From: Odiellus spinosus
Lineage: Eukaryota > Arthropoda > Arachnida > Opiliones > Phalangiidae
Length of the DNA stretch: 64,000 nt
Direction: 5' to 3'
Assembly: GCA_963920705.1 (NCBI GenBank)
Contig: OY987227.1
Location: 9,217,602 to 9,281,601, forward strand
The notes under the pieces are model-generated. The model worked only from the letters and a program-made list of their open reading frames with translations. It searched no databases and was not told the origin of the DNA. A program made the position numbers and the translations under genes. Below, one piece after another: positions 1 to 12,091 of this stretch (positions are counted from its first letter, which is position 1; every line of letters begins with the position of its first letter).

Positions 1-943
1 GATATAAATTATTTCCTACAATTAAAATACATGACCCCATGATGGTGACCTTTAATTTGAACTCTTAATTACGAAGGATTAGAATTACATCAGGAACTAT
101 AACGAAATTCGGATATAATTAACGTTACGTTAATATACGTAAATTTTAACTTATTTATTTATCTAGGTCCATTTTAAATTTGTAATACATTAATCGATTA
201 AAAATAGGTTGTTTTGGCCTTTCATTCTCCCTTTAAAACTTACCATCAAAATAGGCTAAGCTTATTCATGGAGATATCCTGAACTCCCCGTATAAGGACT
301 AGCGACCTATGATATTGATCCCACATTCGCCATAATTTAATGTTGGATTAGGTCTATTTAAACGATAAGGAATGAATAAAAAATCACTTGTTTTTAGGTT
401 GCATTCTCCCTTTAAGGAAGGATCGCCATATACCTCTTTTTATCTTAATCATTTCTTAACTTGTCCAAATAATCCCACACAAGCAAAAAAAAGATGGATT
501 ACGGTATGTTTTAAGAAAATTAGATTGAACTTGCTATAATAATAATAATATTATTATTTTTAATGCTTTTTGATAAGTTGCATTCTACCTTTAAGTAATT
601 ATAATTTTTCAATTAAGATTACTTTCCCCACTTGAGATTAAGATAGTCTCTAAAATTTCATAATATTTAAGCATTTAGTTAAATGAACCGGTGACAAAAC
701 GTTTCTATGACATTTTGAAGGCTTTGCTAAATCAGAAAAAATACAAAATTGTGATATAAATTATTTCCTACAATTAAAATACATGACCCCATGATGGTGA
801 CCTTTAATTTGAACTCTTAATTACGAAGGATTAGAATTACATCAGGAACTATAACGAAATTCGGATATAATTAACGTTACGTTAATATACGTAAATTTTA
901 ACTTATTTATTTATCTAGGTCCATTTTAAATTTGTAATACATT
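1..943. repeat. 752-bp-period direct duplication (1.25 copies visible)
   Basis: Bases 1-191 recur, apparently without change, at 753-943. The sequences diverge right after position 191/943 (AATCG against CAAAG). The first copy starts at the window edge, so the repeat may extend to the left. It could be a tandem duplication or the two ends of a short terminal-repeat element with a 561-bp interior. The ends do not show TG...CA, so an LTR origin is not favoured. Confidence 0.8.
192..490. mobile_element. MITE-B fragment (inverted partial copy of 3160-3674)
   Basis: This stretch contains the terminal words CATTCTCCCTTTAA and TTTAAACGATAAGGAAT and the inner word AAGGACTAGCGACC, all present in the complete element at 3233-3674. 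The match continues in reverse complement past the element end: the AACTTGTCC and CCCACACAAGC words near 460-490 correspond to GCTTGTGTGGG and GGACAAGTT near 3180-3210. A larger unit than the MITE was therefore copied in inverted orientation. Confidence 0.65.
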
Positions 944-1338
944 CAAAGCTACGTTCCCTTGATCTCTAAATAAGCAAGTCATGGATATAACGGGTAGGCT
1001 TGCTTTGCCTCGTTGTTAGTTCAAGGTGAATTATAGAGATTTAGTCTTGCGCTATGTTTATAGTTTCGAAATAATCTTACATCAAAAAGTTAATTTAATT
1101 CAGCCAAAATGAGTCTCTTTAGTTTTAAACGCGCGGATGTCAGTAATAGGTTTGATTCCCATGACTCGCCAGTTGCGTACTACGTTATTCCATCATAGAA
1201 TAATTGTTATGCCAGCTCAGTTTATCATAATACGGCTTTATTAATAATATTAGAATGCAGTCGAAATTATGGAATTTCTCATTAATTATTCTAGGGAATT
1301 AATTACGGGCGGAATTTAAATTATTCACACGTTTCACG

Positions 1339-1740
1339 GCGCTCAATGGGGATATATTGTACCAGAAGCCGATGAAACCCTCCTTTGAAGTCTACTACTC
1401 CAATGTTCCATATAGCGCGCCTCTCTGTATGGGTAAAATTCCCAATTTTACGAGTTAGAAGGGGTCCTACTTCATCCTCCCTGTCTACGGAAAATTGGAA
1501 ATTCTCTCTCTCCACAAACGACGACGTTTTTGGACGAACTCCAAGGCTGCTAGAGATATTCGCTCGACGAACTCCCGCTCCGAAAACATCTACCGTTAGG
1601 AGGCGTACGAATCGCGCCTTTTGAGAATAACCCATACAGAGAGGGGTAGACAAGACCAGGGAGTAATAGACTTCAAAGGAGGGTTTCATCGGCTTCTGAT
1701 TGTACCGATATCTCGACGCGTGTCCGTTAAAGGGAGAATG
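1339..1740. mobile_element. Foldback element with ~100-bp arms
   Basis: Left arm 1339-1440 and right arm 1625-1720 are reverse complements with a few mismatches. For example, CAGAAGCCGATGAAACCCTC at 1363 pairs with the region around 1680-1700, and CTCTCTGTATGGGT pairs with ACCCATACAGAGAG. The loop is 1441-1624. The word GTTAAAGGGAGAATG, shared with the MITE ends elsewhere, follows at 1726. The open frames across it on both strands are by-products of the palindrome. Confidence 0.7.
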
Positions 1741-3232
1741 AACTAAAAATATATATTTTTTGCTTTAAACTATAGCTTCGTTTACATTAGAGACTTAGTA
1801 AACTGGTTTTGGTATGGTCTAAAAATAGTTGATATTATAAAATAACATGTGGGTGCGACATCTTGTTCGAATGTTGCTAACTACGTCACGAAATCACGTG
1901 GAGTTAAGGTTAGACAGGGCAGTTGTTTCCGTTTTCATAAAACGCTAGGGGTCAGACGGCCTTGAGAGCTGACACGGATATAGAAAAAATAAGCTTAAGA
2001 AATGCTCGGTGCTCACGAGCGCAATGAGCTTTACAAGCTATTACGTATCTGATGACGTCGACGGCAACTTTCCCTAAATAAGCTCCTCCTCTTTTATGAT
2101 AGCGACTATTGTTTTAAAATTCTCCAATACTTTTTCGTCATGATGATTCCCAAAATGAATTCAAAAGCTGTTCCATTTTTAACTCCAAGTTTCCCTTTAA
2201 ACTATAATGAATCGAGATTAAAAGTCATTAGTCAGATTTCATATCTCCTTTATGAAAAAAATTCTGGTTTTGTTCCTACTTCATTTCGATTTTCCCAGTT
2301 CGTCACATTTTCTGGACAATTTCAGATATAGCTTCATAATTTCTCTTTTGCCACGCATTTTTTGTTGTGTTTACTATTTTTTAGAGGTCTAGACTGTCAT
2401 ATCGCGTTTCCTTAGCGCTATACCCATTCTTAAATATTTTTCTTCATTTTATTTGTGTTTAAGTCTGGGAAGTTTTATTTAAAAGTGTAATCACGTAAAA
2501 TGCTCGTTAGGAACTACTTTTCCCCTATTAATTTTAACGTTATGTATAGATCCGCCTTAGCTTTGTAGTTATTTCTCCATCTGTTCTCGGACATAAGTGT
2601 ATACGTTATTAAATTCTTCGCATCCGTCTAGAATTTTATAGTTTATTCCTACTTTTAATTTGCATTGTGTATAAAGCTATAGGCTACCCGTTATCTATGA
2701 TTTGTTTACGAAGATAGAAAGGGGACCTAGCTTTATACCCGTTGCCAATTCAAGATGACTTAAGCTAATTTAATTCATAGTCTCGATTTATAAGAAGTTT
2801 TAAAGTTTGGCGTAAAAATAGCTTATAGTTGGAAAGAAGCTAAACTTTTTCAAATTATAGCAATATTCGTAAGTTTCGAATAAATTTTATGGGTTAAGAA
2901 GGAGTATATTCATTATGTAGTGGGTGGGCCGTGCCCCGCCTTCCGCTTAACTAATCACGCTGAATTCATCGTAGAGATAGGTGATGAGGCTTCTGTCTCT
3001 CATCTTGGGGTCGTCTCTCTTCTAGTATTATTCGGATGTTCCTTCCCTGCTCGCGATCTTTTGGGAAATTTAATTTTATCGGGTAGAAATTCAAGCACCA
3101 TTTGAATTTATAACGAATTGTTTGTTAGAATTCGAAATAGCAGGTTCAATCCAATTTTTATTTTTTTTTTTTTTTTTTGCTTGTGTGGGATTTTTTGGAC
3201 AAGTTAAGAAGAGGTTTATGGTGATCCTTTCT

Positions 3233-3674
3233 TAAAGGGAGAATGCGATCTAAAAACAAGTGATTTTTTTTATCGATTCCTTATCGTTTAAATAGGCCTA
3301 ATCCACCAGTATAAAAATTTAAGAACAAATATTTAACTAGAAATAAATTTAAAACGTACCCGGAAAATAGGCTTAGCTGGATTCATGGAGATCAGTTGAA
3401 CTCTTCATATAAGGACTAGCGACCAATGACATTGATCAAAGGCTCTTATATGGGAAAACGAGATCTCCATGATTAATATCATTGGTGGCTAGTCCTTATA
3501 CGGGGAGTTCAGGATATCTCCACGAGTCCAGCTAAGCATATTTTGATGGTAAGTTTTAAATTAATGTTTAGTTTAATATTGGTTTGTAATTTTTTTACTG
3601 TTGGATTAGAATTATTTAAACGATAAGGAATCGATAAAAACAAATCACTTTTTTTAGGTTGCATTCTCCCTTTA
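3233..3674. mobile_element. Full-length foldback MITE, family B
   Basis: The ends are TTAAAGGGAGAATG on the left and CATTCTCCCTTTA on the right. They are followed inward by matching words (AACAAGTGATTTTT, CGATTCCTTATCGTTTAAAT) and an inner palindrome with AAGGACTAGCGACC and GGTGGCTAGTCCTT. There is no coding capacity. Related copies lie at 192-405, 51421-51570, 31349-31793 (divergent) and 56240-56400 (decayed). Confidence 0.8.
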
Positions 3675-4142
3675 CGTTATATTCCCTTTCATTTCGTGTT
3701 AAATTTAACCTTGACGCACGCGGGTCCGTCCATCTCGTCAGGAGATGAATTGAAATTCGTATCTCATTTCCTATCCCTTCTATTATAAGCTCTCTCTTAT
3801 TTCTATACAAGAAAGTTCGGCTTATATCCCATCCCTCTCTGCCGTATGTCAAGATGCGAGGAAGAATTGCGTGAGGAAATTGAGAAAGAGGTAGAAAGAA
3901 GAAGTTCTGAGACGCCCGCGCGATTTCTTGGAAAAACTTTAGGAAAAACGTGCTTTTATATCCAACATCCTTTACTATATTGATCTACAAAACGCGCCAA
4001 CTGAAATTTATACTCTCGGGAGAATCCATTTTAGGCTCAATGATTGGTTTTTAGAAATTGAAACGGGTAATTCCCATATATTATTACAATAGTGAGTCCA
4101 ATTTTTAGCTAGACCCAATCCTAGTAGGATCTAGGTACTGAA

Positions 4143-4580
4143 TTTTGACGGTGCTTAGAATTCAGAGTTGCCAGATGGGCGGTTTTCCGCCCAAATTGGG
4201 CTGCTTTGAGGATGCTATAGCGGGAAATAAACCTTTGTGCGGGAGGCGGTTTTTTGGGCTGGTTTAAAAAATTCGAGGGGAAGTAACGTGGTATCTCGTA
4301 AAACGCAAGGAAAATAATAATACAACGTCCTTGGTTTAGTTTTTTTTCCTCCTCGGACAATGTTATTGTTATACCACCTGACCAGAGAAAGTTTTGTAGA
4401 TTTTCACCATGGGGTGCCAGTTTTTGTTCCGAAAAAAAGGGTATCTCTTTTTAAACTGGGCGGGAATTTGGGCTACTTTGGGATTTTGGCTTGGGCGGGA
4501 ATTTGGGCTAGTTTTCAAGGTGGTTTTGTGCGGGATCTAAAAACATATTCTGGCATCTCTGTTAGAATTGAACACCACGC
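4143..4580. mobile_element. Non-autonomous element with GTTGCCAGAT ends
   Basis: The left end reads TTAGAATTCAGAGTTGCCAG. The right end reads CTGGCATCTCTGTTAGAATT, which is similar in inverted order. The interior repeats the words GGGCGGGAATTTGGGCTA and GGGCGGTTTT. It has no coding potential that I recognise. The boundaries are approximate and the superfamily is unknown. Confidence 0.5.
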
Positions 4581-5203
4581 TGATTTTGTAGCTTAGACGA
4601 TTACGTAAAAGAACTGTTTGGTGAAACTTAATGCCTTAAGTTTTCTAATTATAAGTTTAAAGTGGGAAAGTTAATTTAAAATTCACGTAGTAAGTTGGAT
4701 GATTCCAATATTTTTCCTATTCATCTCTCGTTCGTGCTAAAAATTTGCATATCGTGAATAGGTTCTTCACTCGCCTTCTAAACTTTAGGCATAAATGCAA
4801 AGAGAAAGTGGTTCCAAAGTATGCGCCTTAAATGGACCGATTTTATTTCACGTACTATGCCCATAATTGATTTTTAAATTAAGCCTTTGTTTTAAATGGA
4901 GTTAGTATACGCGATGTGGGACTCGTGGATGCCCAAAATAAAGAATGATATTAAACGCTTAAAATTGTATTTTGTTGAGACATTGAAGAGGGTTCTATTT
5001 AAAAGTTTGTTAATTTACTCGAAATAAAAAACAATGCAATTTCCGAAGCTAATATTATTTTTGATTATCAGAGATGTATAAAATATAATTACGTCACATA
5101 ACTTAAAAAAAAATATGTTAAAATACCTCGAATCACAAGTACAATAGTTAAACATGTACATAAAGCCCTATAACAACGCGATATTTGTATTAAAGAGGTT
5201 CTT

Positions 5204-5345
5204 GAAACCGAATTCGGTATGAAACTGGTTCCCGAAGCAGTTTCGAGTAATCAAATCGATTCGAGAAAACACGGTTTCATGTTCACACGATTCCAGCGAT
5301 ACGTTTTGAAACTGTTTTAAATCGATTCCAAGGCCTAGTATGAAC
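5204..5345. mobile_element. MITE-D, truncated copy
   Basis: Shares GAAACTGGTTCCCGAAGC, CGATTCGAGAAAACACGG and the end word GGCCTAGTATGAACGC with the complete copies at 5846-6243, 21883-22088 and 22263-22557. Confidence 0.7.
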
Positions 5346-5845
5346 GCGGCTAAAATGATTCTGACCGCAGAGAATCCTTTGCTTCCCTTTCTTTTCTAAC
5401 CCACGCTATGCTTGTGGTCTGCTGGTCGCTTATTCGCAGTCCTATGGCCGTATAGATACTAATCGAATTCGATTGACATTTGGAGCGTAAAATGATCTGT
5501 AGATGCGGTAATATTGTATCCAGGCGATACCTGTAACTATAAATCCAATTTCGGGATGATTACGGAGAGTTTTCACTCCAGTTGATAGCCATCAAATATT
5601 TTATTACGTAGGCATAATATAACTTTCGTCGTGGTTATACCAAGAACTCATTTATATATCTAAGAACATTGGAATACGGCGTAAGCCTAATCACCAAGTT
5701 AGTAATTTATAATGTTGAACTTTAATTTTGGATTAAAAGTGAACAGATTGCTAAAAGAGGTCAAAGTTAAACGTTTTAAATCGTCTGCTAATCTAATTCA
5801 ATAGTTATTCGTGTTTGGCGTCGTTTTAATGACATCTTAATAGCC

Positions 5846-6243
5846 GCGTTCATACTAGGCCTTAGAATCGATTTAAACCGTTTCAAAACTTTTCGCTGGA
5901 GTCGTGTGAACAGAAAACCATCTCTTCTCGAATTGATTTGATTCGATTTCTCGAAACAGCTTCAGATTTTGTCATACTAGCATTTGAAATGGTAAAATTA
6001 AACCGATATTCAAATCGCCAGGAATCGTTTTAAGCGTCACGTGTTCACGCATTATCTTTATAAATCGATTTTTCATAGCTTTGTCTATCGGTTGTTGAAA
6101 CCGAATTAGTATGAAACTGGTTCCCGAAGCAGTTTCGAGAAATCGAATCAAATCAATTCGAGAAAAGACGGTTTCCCGTTCACACGACTCCACCGAGACG
6201 TTTTGAAACGGTTTAAATTGATTCCAAAGCCTAGTATGAGCGC
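5846..6243. mobile_element. MITE-D, complete copy
   Basis: The terminal inverted repeats are about 65 bp: GCGTTCATACTAGGCC on the left and GCCTAGTATGAGCGC on the right. Matching inner words are ATCGATTTAAACCGTTTC and GAAACGGTTTAAATTGAT. The non-coding interior holds the conserved words CGATATTCAAATCGCC and GCGTCACGTGTTCACGC. A further partial terminus follows at 6244-6290. Confidence 0.8.
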
Positions 6244-6603
6244 ATTTTTCGGGAAACAGTTTCATACCGAATCGGTTTCACCAACCGAATGTCTGAGTCA
6301 CTTAGCTCTATCAATTCAAAGTCAAACGGTCAAGCTTGTAATGAAAAATATTGCCTTTTCACTAGTGTAAGTTTTTTGGTGGGAAATAAGATTTTTGAAA
6401 CGTTTTAAAGAGGAATTTGAAATAATTGTAAATTAGGGCGTAATTTTAGAACCGAAATTGAATACAGGGTGGGCGAAATGGGCATTAACTTTCCCTTTAA
6501 TCTTTAATCCGAATAAATTGGATCTAAAATATTAATCATTTCAATTTAGGTTATTACTATATAATTAACTTTGAGTCACGAAGTTAGGAAGTTGACTATT
6601 ATT

Positions 6604-7123
6604 AAAGTGAGGCTGTCACCATTTATTTTTTCTTTCGAATGCATATCAATTATATTTTTAGTTTTTATCATACTATTAAAATCCCATATTCAAAATTTTA
6701 CACATCTGGCTCTCTTGACACTTTATTAAGAAACTTTAAAATGATAATGTCAAAAATGACGTAGGTTACTTCTGGAACGTAATTAACGTTAATTTTCGTA
6801 CGAAAGATAGTTGACTTTCTGGATCAAATACTTTTATGAAAAACACCGCGTGAAAGCGACCTTGTCGCACGCAAGAATGCGCGAGAATCAACTGTAGGCT
6901 CTACAATAGCGAAATCACGCGACCATAGTGTTGACGTAGTATTGCGGGCAATTTTTATTTTAAAAAATTGTAAAATAGCGATTATAAAAAGTATTTTTAC
7001 TGTCGCGGTAATTTTGTTCTATGACATATTTAGATATATTTTGAATCGTTTTTTAACGATCTTACCGAAAATGCTACTCAATTTCCATTTGGAGTTCATG
7101 AAAAATCCTTCACAGCCTCACTT
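6604..7123. mobile_element. MITE-I with AAGTGAGGCTGT ends
   Basis: Left end AAAGTGAGGCTGTCACC and right end CACAGCCTCACTT are inverted repeats. Interior segments (GTGAAAGCGACC, TGTAGAGCC-type words, AATGTCAAAAATGACG) recur in whole or part near 2120-2340, 16320-16450, 23336-23617, 27300-27440, 40600-40700 and 52171-52880. No protein is encoded. Confidence 0.65.
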
Positions 7124-8054
7124 CAAACTTGACTCACGATCGTGATCAATCTATATTCTTAATCAAAAGATGGGATTAAATAGAAAATAGATTTACTTTT
7201 AAAAGCACCTCGGAGTATACGTAACAGAGAGAGTATGCGACTGATAATACCAATGCGTTTGAAAATAGGTAGCGTACGCTTGCTTCTGGCAATGGGGATC
7301 TTGTAGTGTTTGTGACAGGTCTAGAATCAATTGGATTAACTTCGCTATATGAGCTCGGAACTTGATCCACATATATAGTGGAATTCAAATTCAATTTGCA
7401 GACCGTTTCGAGGCTACAGTCCCCACGTAAGTCTAAGAAGCTAAAATGTCGTAATGCATCGGTTACAGTTAAAGGAATATAGGTTTAATACGCACTGAAT
7501 TTAGTCAAAGTATTAATGGTATTTCTGAGCAAAGCTTTCTAAGCTATCTGACTGTGCCTCCGCGAGGCCAACTCTGGCATTTTCATTCAATCAAAGAGCA
7601 CGTTGCTGTCTTACATCGTAATTCACCGGGGATAGATAACTCCGTCCATGCTCAGTCTTAAGAATCATTTCCAAAATACATCGGCTAACGAGTTACGTAG
7701 CGAACTATATATGTCGCTTCTTTATACACACTCTCGTGTTTTATCGTGGTTTTATACACTCTGCAAAACCTAGATGAAGTCTTGATATGAACTCTGGTAC
7801 GAAGTCTGGACTGTTGCTTCTTTTTTGTATATAAAAGGGGTGGAGAGGGAGGAAGGTAAAACGAATATAACCCTCATGCATTGAAACTCCTTTTTGGATA
7901 TTACACGTTGCGCACTTTTTTTTTTTTTTTTTTTTTTTTTTGTTTTAAGCCGCTCTGTAATAACTCTTAAGGGGCAAGTCTCACGAAGGTTAAAGGGCGC
8001 GTAATTCCTAATTTGAGTGTTACAACGGATTGTGGGTAGGTGATAGGCGAGGGG

Positions 8055-8190
8055 AACGTCACTCTTGATTTTTTTGTACACCTGAGTTCATGCAAGTCCA
8101 GCTTTGGTAATGCAGTCAGTTCGAACTCTTGCTGAACTTAGAGTCCAGCTTTGGTAATTCAGAGTTCGAAAATTTTGTACACCTGAGTGT
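8055..8190 (+). repeat. Internal ~65-bp duplication
   Basis: GTCCAGCTTTGGTAAT and TTTGTACACCTGAGT each occur twice within this stretch, followed by GTGTCTGACCC. A relative with GTGTACAGC and AAGTGTCTGACCCATAG lies at 40690-40790. It is a small dispersed repeat of unknown type. Confidence 0.55.
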
Positions 8191-9129
8191 CTGACCCCTC
8201 GGTGATCGGTCAGCGCTATTTAAAACAGCCTGGTCTCTTTCAGCGTGTGTCAGAACAACGGTTGTCTCTCAGAACATAGGCTTTTTAAATTAAAAATAGT
8301 AACCTTACTTAAACTAATCTGCTCTAATGATAACGCTCTTTTGGTAACGCAGTTTTGAGAACCGCTAATATGGAAAACGATTTCATACGTACTTTGCCAG
8401 CATTCGTTGAAATTTTAAGAAAATTGCTTTTCCTATTCGTCTTTAGTTTGAAAATTTGACAAATCATCGCGCTATCGAGACAACTCGTGGCACATGATAA
8501 AAATCACTCTAGGACAATCAAAGGTACAGCAGACAGTCCGATTACCCTAAGTGACTGGCCCCTCTCTAAAAATATATATAGAAAAACATATCTACAATCA
8601 CGTGTTATATATGAGACTTGTCCTTTATTGCTATCTATCCTATGCAGGTACTGTAGAAGCACGGATGTCGGTCTTTTATTTTTTTATAGCCCTTACTGCA
8701 GACATTTTACTCGGTCTTGCTGTGCACATATCTATATCACGCAGAGAGAGAAAGCTGATCCCATTTCCGCTAGTTGCATTTCGTATAGTCCATCCCACGT
8801 AGTTTTCCATCCAACCCCTTTTCGGACAATAGACCTTAAACAGTGTGTGCGGGAGCATCTTAACTGTTGTTGTCTCTATCTCAACCATATATTGGTTAAA
8901 AATCAGTTTTTCTCCTAGCACGATTCCATTTGATCTCAATATAAATTGTTTTCTTAGATATAGAAGGGATTGAGATGTTGATACTCGCTGAAACTTCGTA
9001 CTGGTTATCGCGAACAATATACCTATTGTCTTTACACCTTGAATTGAATATATTGAATATAATGCTCGGCTCCTTTGATCTCGATGTAAATAAATCTTAG
9101 AGATAAAGGGTAGATAGAGGCTTTGTTAG

Positions 9130-9567
9130 CGCTTTCAATTCAATGTGAAAATGTTTGTATCGTATATCTTATCCCACTTGTGGCGTCTGCGCGAGAGATT
9201 CCGCGAGATCCAAAAGCTCTCGGCTCAGCCCAAACGATCCTCTTCTAAATCCTCTGGAACAATTTTCCCTATAGTTTGCTCGTCCTTTGAGCGAGATAGT
9301 GTTTCCGTGTTTTTCCGCTTGTTCGCGCCGTAGTTCAGAGCTTAAAGCTTCTATAGAGATTAGGGCATTATGTTCGTAGTTTTTGCTTTTGAATTATGTC
9401 AACGTGTTAATTTATATGAAATTTTCTTTAATTATCGTATGGCGTTGTAACAACTTCCGTTATACTCTTCTCATCTTTGTCTTTCATCGTCGCTAGGTAC
9501 TTGACTTAATAGAACTTATCTTAATCTATAAGAAGTACTTAGATATTATCCGTTTAAGATAATCGTG
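9130..9567 (+). promoter_or_regulatory. Probable 5' UTR / promoter of MAST exon 1
   Basis: The stretch 9180-9340 is richer in G+C and in CpG than its surroundings (GCGCGAGAGATTCCGCGAG, GTTCGCGCCG). It lies 230-390 bases before the first in-frame ATG at 9568. An in-frame stop (TAA at 9529-9531) precedes that ATG, so the coding frame opens here. No clear TATA box was found. The transcription start is not determined; this call rests on position and composition only. Confidence 0.3.
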
Positions 9568-9813
9568 ATGTTTCAAAGTTCGAGCGCCGAAAGTTCCGGC
9601 AGCGGAGAATCATTGAGATTTTCGGATAGTTCGGACAATTCCATGGAAGGTTTAGGGTCGCTTAGCGCGAGTCCTACGGTAGTTAGGTGCGCGGGAGGTC
9701 AAGTGGAATCGACCATTTACGAGGAGGATCTTCCGGTTATTATGAGAAGACGAGGTTTGACCATGAGGGTCAGGATTGTTAGCGTTGATGATGAGTCACC
9801 GTCTTCAATTCAG
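9568..9813 (+). CDS. MAST kinase coding exon 1 (N-terminus, long form)
   Basis: Encodes 82 residues starting MFQSSSAESSGSGESLRF and ending DDESPSSIQ. The part is low-complexity, Ser-rich and acidic, followed by a small basic patch (MRRRGLTMRVR). The start is the first ATG after an in-frame TAA at 9529, with G at -3. The exon ends at CAG before GTTCGG, a weak but possible donor, in phase 0. That matches exon 2, which begins in phase 0 directly after a TAG and so needs an upstream exon to supply the start. The SSAESSxGSE-like run resembles the N-terminus of vertebrate MAST4, which is known family information and weak on its own. No domain is present; the region is expected to be disordered. Linkage to exon 2, 21 kb away, is inferred from phase and strand. 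An unseen exon between them is possible. Confidence 0.6.
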
Positions 9814-10904
9814 GTTCGGTGGAGAAATTTATTTCTTAAAATATATTTTGAGAGATTAAACATTATTTTATACATCACCTTAATTCAGTATATGTCAAAT
9901 TTATAATACCATGAAAAAAATAGATTATATAATTTAGCAAAGTCACTTGGCTAGGGTGAACTATTTTATGGTCATGGAAAAATCATAGAAACGTCATTAA
10001 TAAAATAGCCCTAAAATTGTGCTCTCACCTAATTTTTGGCAATAAAATAGGTATCCGTTAATAAAAATATTTTTAAGTCATCGAGTTATGATTAAGAAAG
10101 TCCCGGAAAGGTCAGGGAATTGTACAAAAAGAGTCGGAATTTTCATGGAATTTTGTCACCGAAGAAAGGGATAAATTGATTTATCTAAAATTACTGAAGA
10201 AGCCCTGGGAAATTGTGGAAATTTTTTACTTTCCTATCTCGTTAACATATTTCTATAATGAATTACCATTTTGTAATCAGGTCGAAGTGTAAAATCTTGA
10301 GAAAATCTGTAGACTAAGTTTATTTTCTTAAGATGCATTCACAATAAATATGATAAAATTGTATTTCTTCATCACACAGATCTCTGCACTGACCGCGCGA
10401 AATTTTACAATTCGACCATCCAAAAATGGTTTAAAACTATTTTAAAACGTAGTGTAAACTTGCCTTTATCTTGAAAAGTCGATTTAAACCTTGTAGCATG
10501 TTTGAACAAATGTTTAAAACAGTTTCAAAATGCCTAATATGAACGAACCTTTTTTTTTTTTTTTTGTTTTGTTTTCCTTTTCATTTATTTTGGATTAGAT
10601 TTTATCCTCGTAAATATATCTAATTCCATCCATAAATAAATAAACTGGCGATACAGAATTGCGAAACTATAAATTATCTATGCCTCTTTCATATTTTGTG
10701 TTTTTCTCAACGTCAAATTGACCAAACTTTAGCTACGAATTCGACCCCCACTATCAATGACGCGTGTCCATTAAATATATTGATGAATTTGTTTATCTTT
10801 CTGATAAATGATCCCCTTTTTGCAGACGCAAAGAAATTGGAAACTCTGTGTATATATAGTTCATAATACAGTCAATAAATATAAAATAGTCCAGAATACA
10901 TAAC

Positions 10905-11378
10905 GTTAAAGGTTCCAACTGCTCTGAAATGATGAAATCAACCCCTGCAAAATTATCTTCCTTTATGCACACAGCCTAGTTTCGACTATACAATACGTCG
11001 TCTGCTAAGCAAGGAAAGAAGGCGACTTTTAAAACGCAGATGGTCCGTATAAACACTGAAGCAGAAAACTTCCGTGTAAATGTAGCGGCAGATTCTTATT
11101 CGAGACACTCTAGCGGCCGCAGTTGTCGTTTAAATAGTGAAATCGGAAGCGTCACTCTTTGGAGAAATTCCGAAGTTGGGAGGGAAGATAATATAGCCAA
11201 GCGCGGCCCGCCTAAATTCCGTCCCTCTCTCCGGACTTAAAATATTGAGGAAGAGTCCAAATCACTCGAGCAAGAGAGGGATGATGACTTTTTGGCAAGT
11301 TTTAAGTGATGGACTAGTACGTTTACCTTTGCTGATAGTATGAAGCTACGGGGCATGGAATAAAGTGATAGACTTTTG
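10905..11378 (-). mobile_element. MITE-F copy joined to repeat J
   Basis: The right end reads ATAAAGTGATAGACTTTTG. Read on the minus strand, the body is collinear with 26214-26568 and 42254-42549 (CTCTAGCGGCCGCAG, GCTACGGGGC, GACGGAATTTAGGC). The other MITE end is missing. Instead, 10905-11050 matches 63020-63200 (AACTGCTCT, GCAACTTT/GCGACTTTT, GCGGATGGTCC/GCAGATGGTCC). The 66-codon frame at 11040-11240 is internal to this repeat and is not a gene. Confidence 0.65.
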
Positions 11379-11714
11379 CTCCTACCCATAATTTAACTTC
11401 ATTACTCATTCATTCGCGAACGTAAATTATAAACCAGAAATATCCTTCACTCTCAGCAACTGAATTGATGTTTTCATCCAATCCCAAAATCGTTAATTAG
11501 TCATTCTATTGAAAGGATTATTTTCTTTTTTCATTAAAATCTTATTTTAATTTGATTGGATTTCCTATAATATTTTGGAGGGTGGTTTTCAAGGGTTTCG
11601 GCTCTCCCGTATATCGTGTTTTAATCAGCCTCAGATCTCATCATGTACAAAGCTAAAGCTGTATTCTCCATTTCTACGAGCAGATAATATCGGTGCTATA
11701 ATCAATTCCTCTTC

Positions 11715-12091
11715 GATTTAAATTTAAAGGTGTTTCTTCCGAGTTACGAAACCCTTTCCCTTCTCAAGATGAATTGACATAATAGTGAAAGCCGAGGCGG
11801 AATGATATTTAACGTTACATCGCGCGTATTCATTGCCAACTCCTTCTGAACTAATGTAGTCAAAATCACCTTCAATTTAGAAGAACTACGATTACTACGC
11901 CATAATTAGAATATTCTTGCTGTAAATTAAAGATGATTTTTATTCATTTCAAGTGTTTAGAAGGCGTTGGCAATGAATATGTACGATGTAATGTTAAACA
12001 TCAATTCGCCTTGGCTTTCACTATTATGTCAACTCATCTTGAAAAGGGAAAAGGTTTCGCAACTCGGAAGAATCCCATTGAAATTTAAATT
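11715..12091. mobile_element. Foldback MITE
   Basis: Arms of ~130 bp: TTCTTCCGAGTTACGAAACC on the left pairs with GCAACTCGGAAGAA on the right; GATGAATTGACATAATAGTG pairs with CACTATTATGTCAACTCATC. The inner ends carry GGCGGAATGATATTTAACG, which resembles the AAGGCGGATTGATAC words scattered at 25520, 37706 and 59800. Non-coding. Confidence 0.75.

Larger units (their letters stand above)
1..9129. other. Upstream flank, no recognisable gene
   Basis: No exon or protein family was recognised in this 9.1-kb stretch. It holds the repeats listed separately (1-943, 192-490, 1339-1720, 3160-3674, 4143-4580, 5204-5345, 5846-6243, 6604-7123, 8055-8190). The remaining pieces (944-1338, 1741-3159, 3675-4142, 4581-5203, 6244-6603, 7124-8054, 8191-9129) are AT-rich with homopolymer runs, for example T runs near 3160-3178 and 7918-7940. 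Open frames are short and overlap on both strands. The longest is 143 codons at 8487-8918; it resembles no family I know and is crossed by frames on the other strand. An upstream non-coding exon of the MAST gene could be hidden here and cannot be excluded. Confidence 0.6.

Noticed and set aside
1-943. Direct repeats as LTRs of a retrotransposon
   Set aside because: The ends lack TG...CA and there is no primer binding site, polypurine tract or protein in the 561-bp interior.
8487-8918. 143-codon open frame upstream of exon 1
   Set aside because: No recognisable family and no sign of coding-like composition. Frames on both strands overlap it (8551-8802 plus, 8676-9017 minus). It is more likely chance.
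11040-11240. 66-codon frame starting at an ATG
   Set aside because: It lies entirely inside a MITE-F copy; the other copies do not keep it open.
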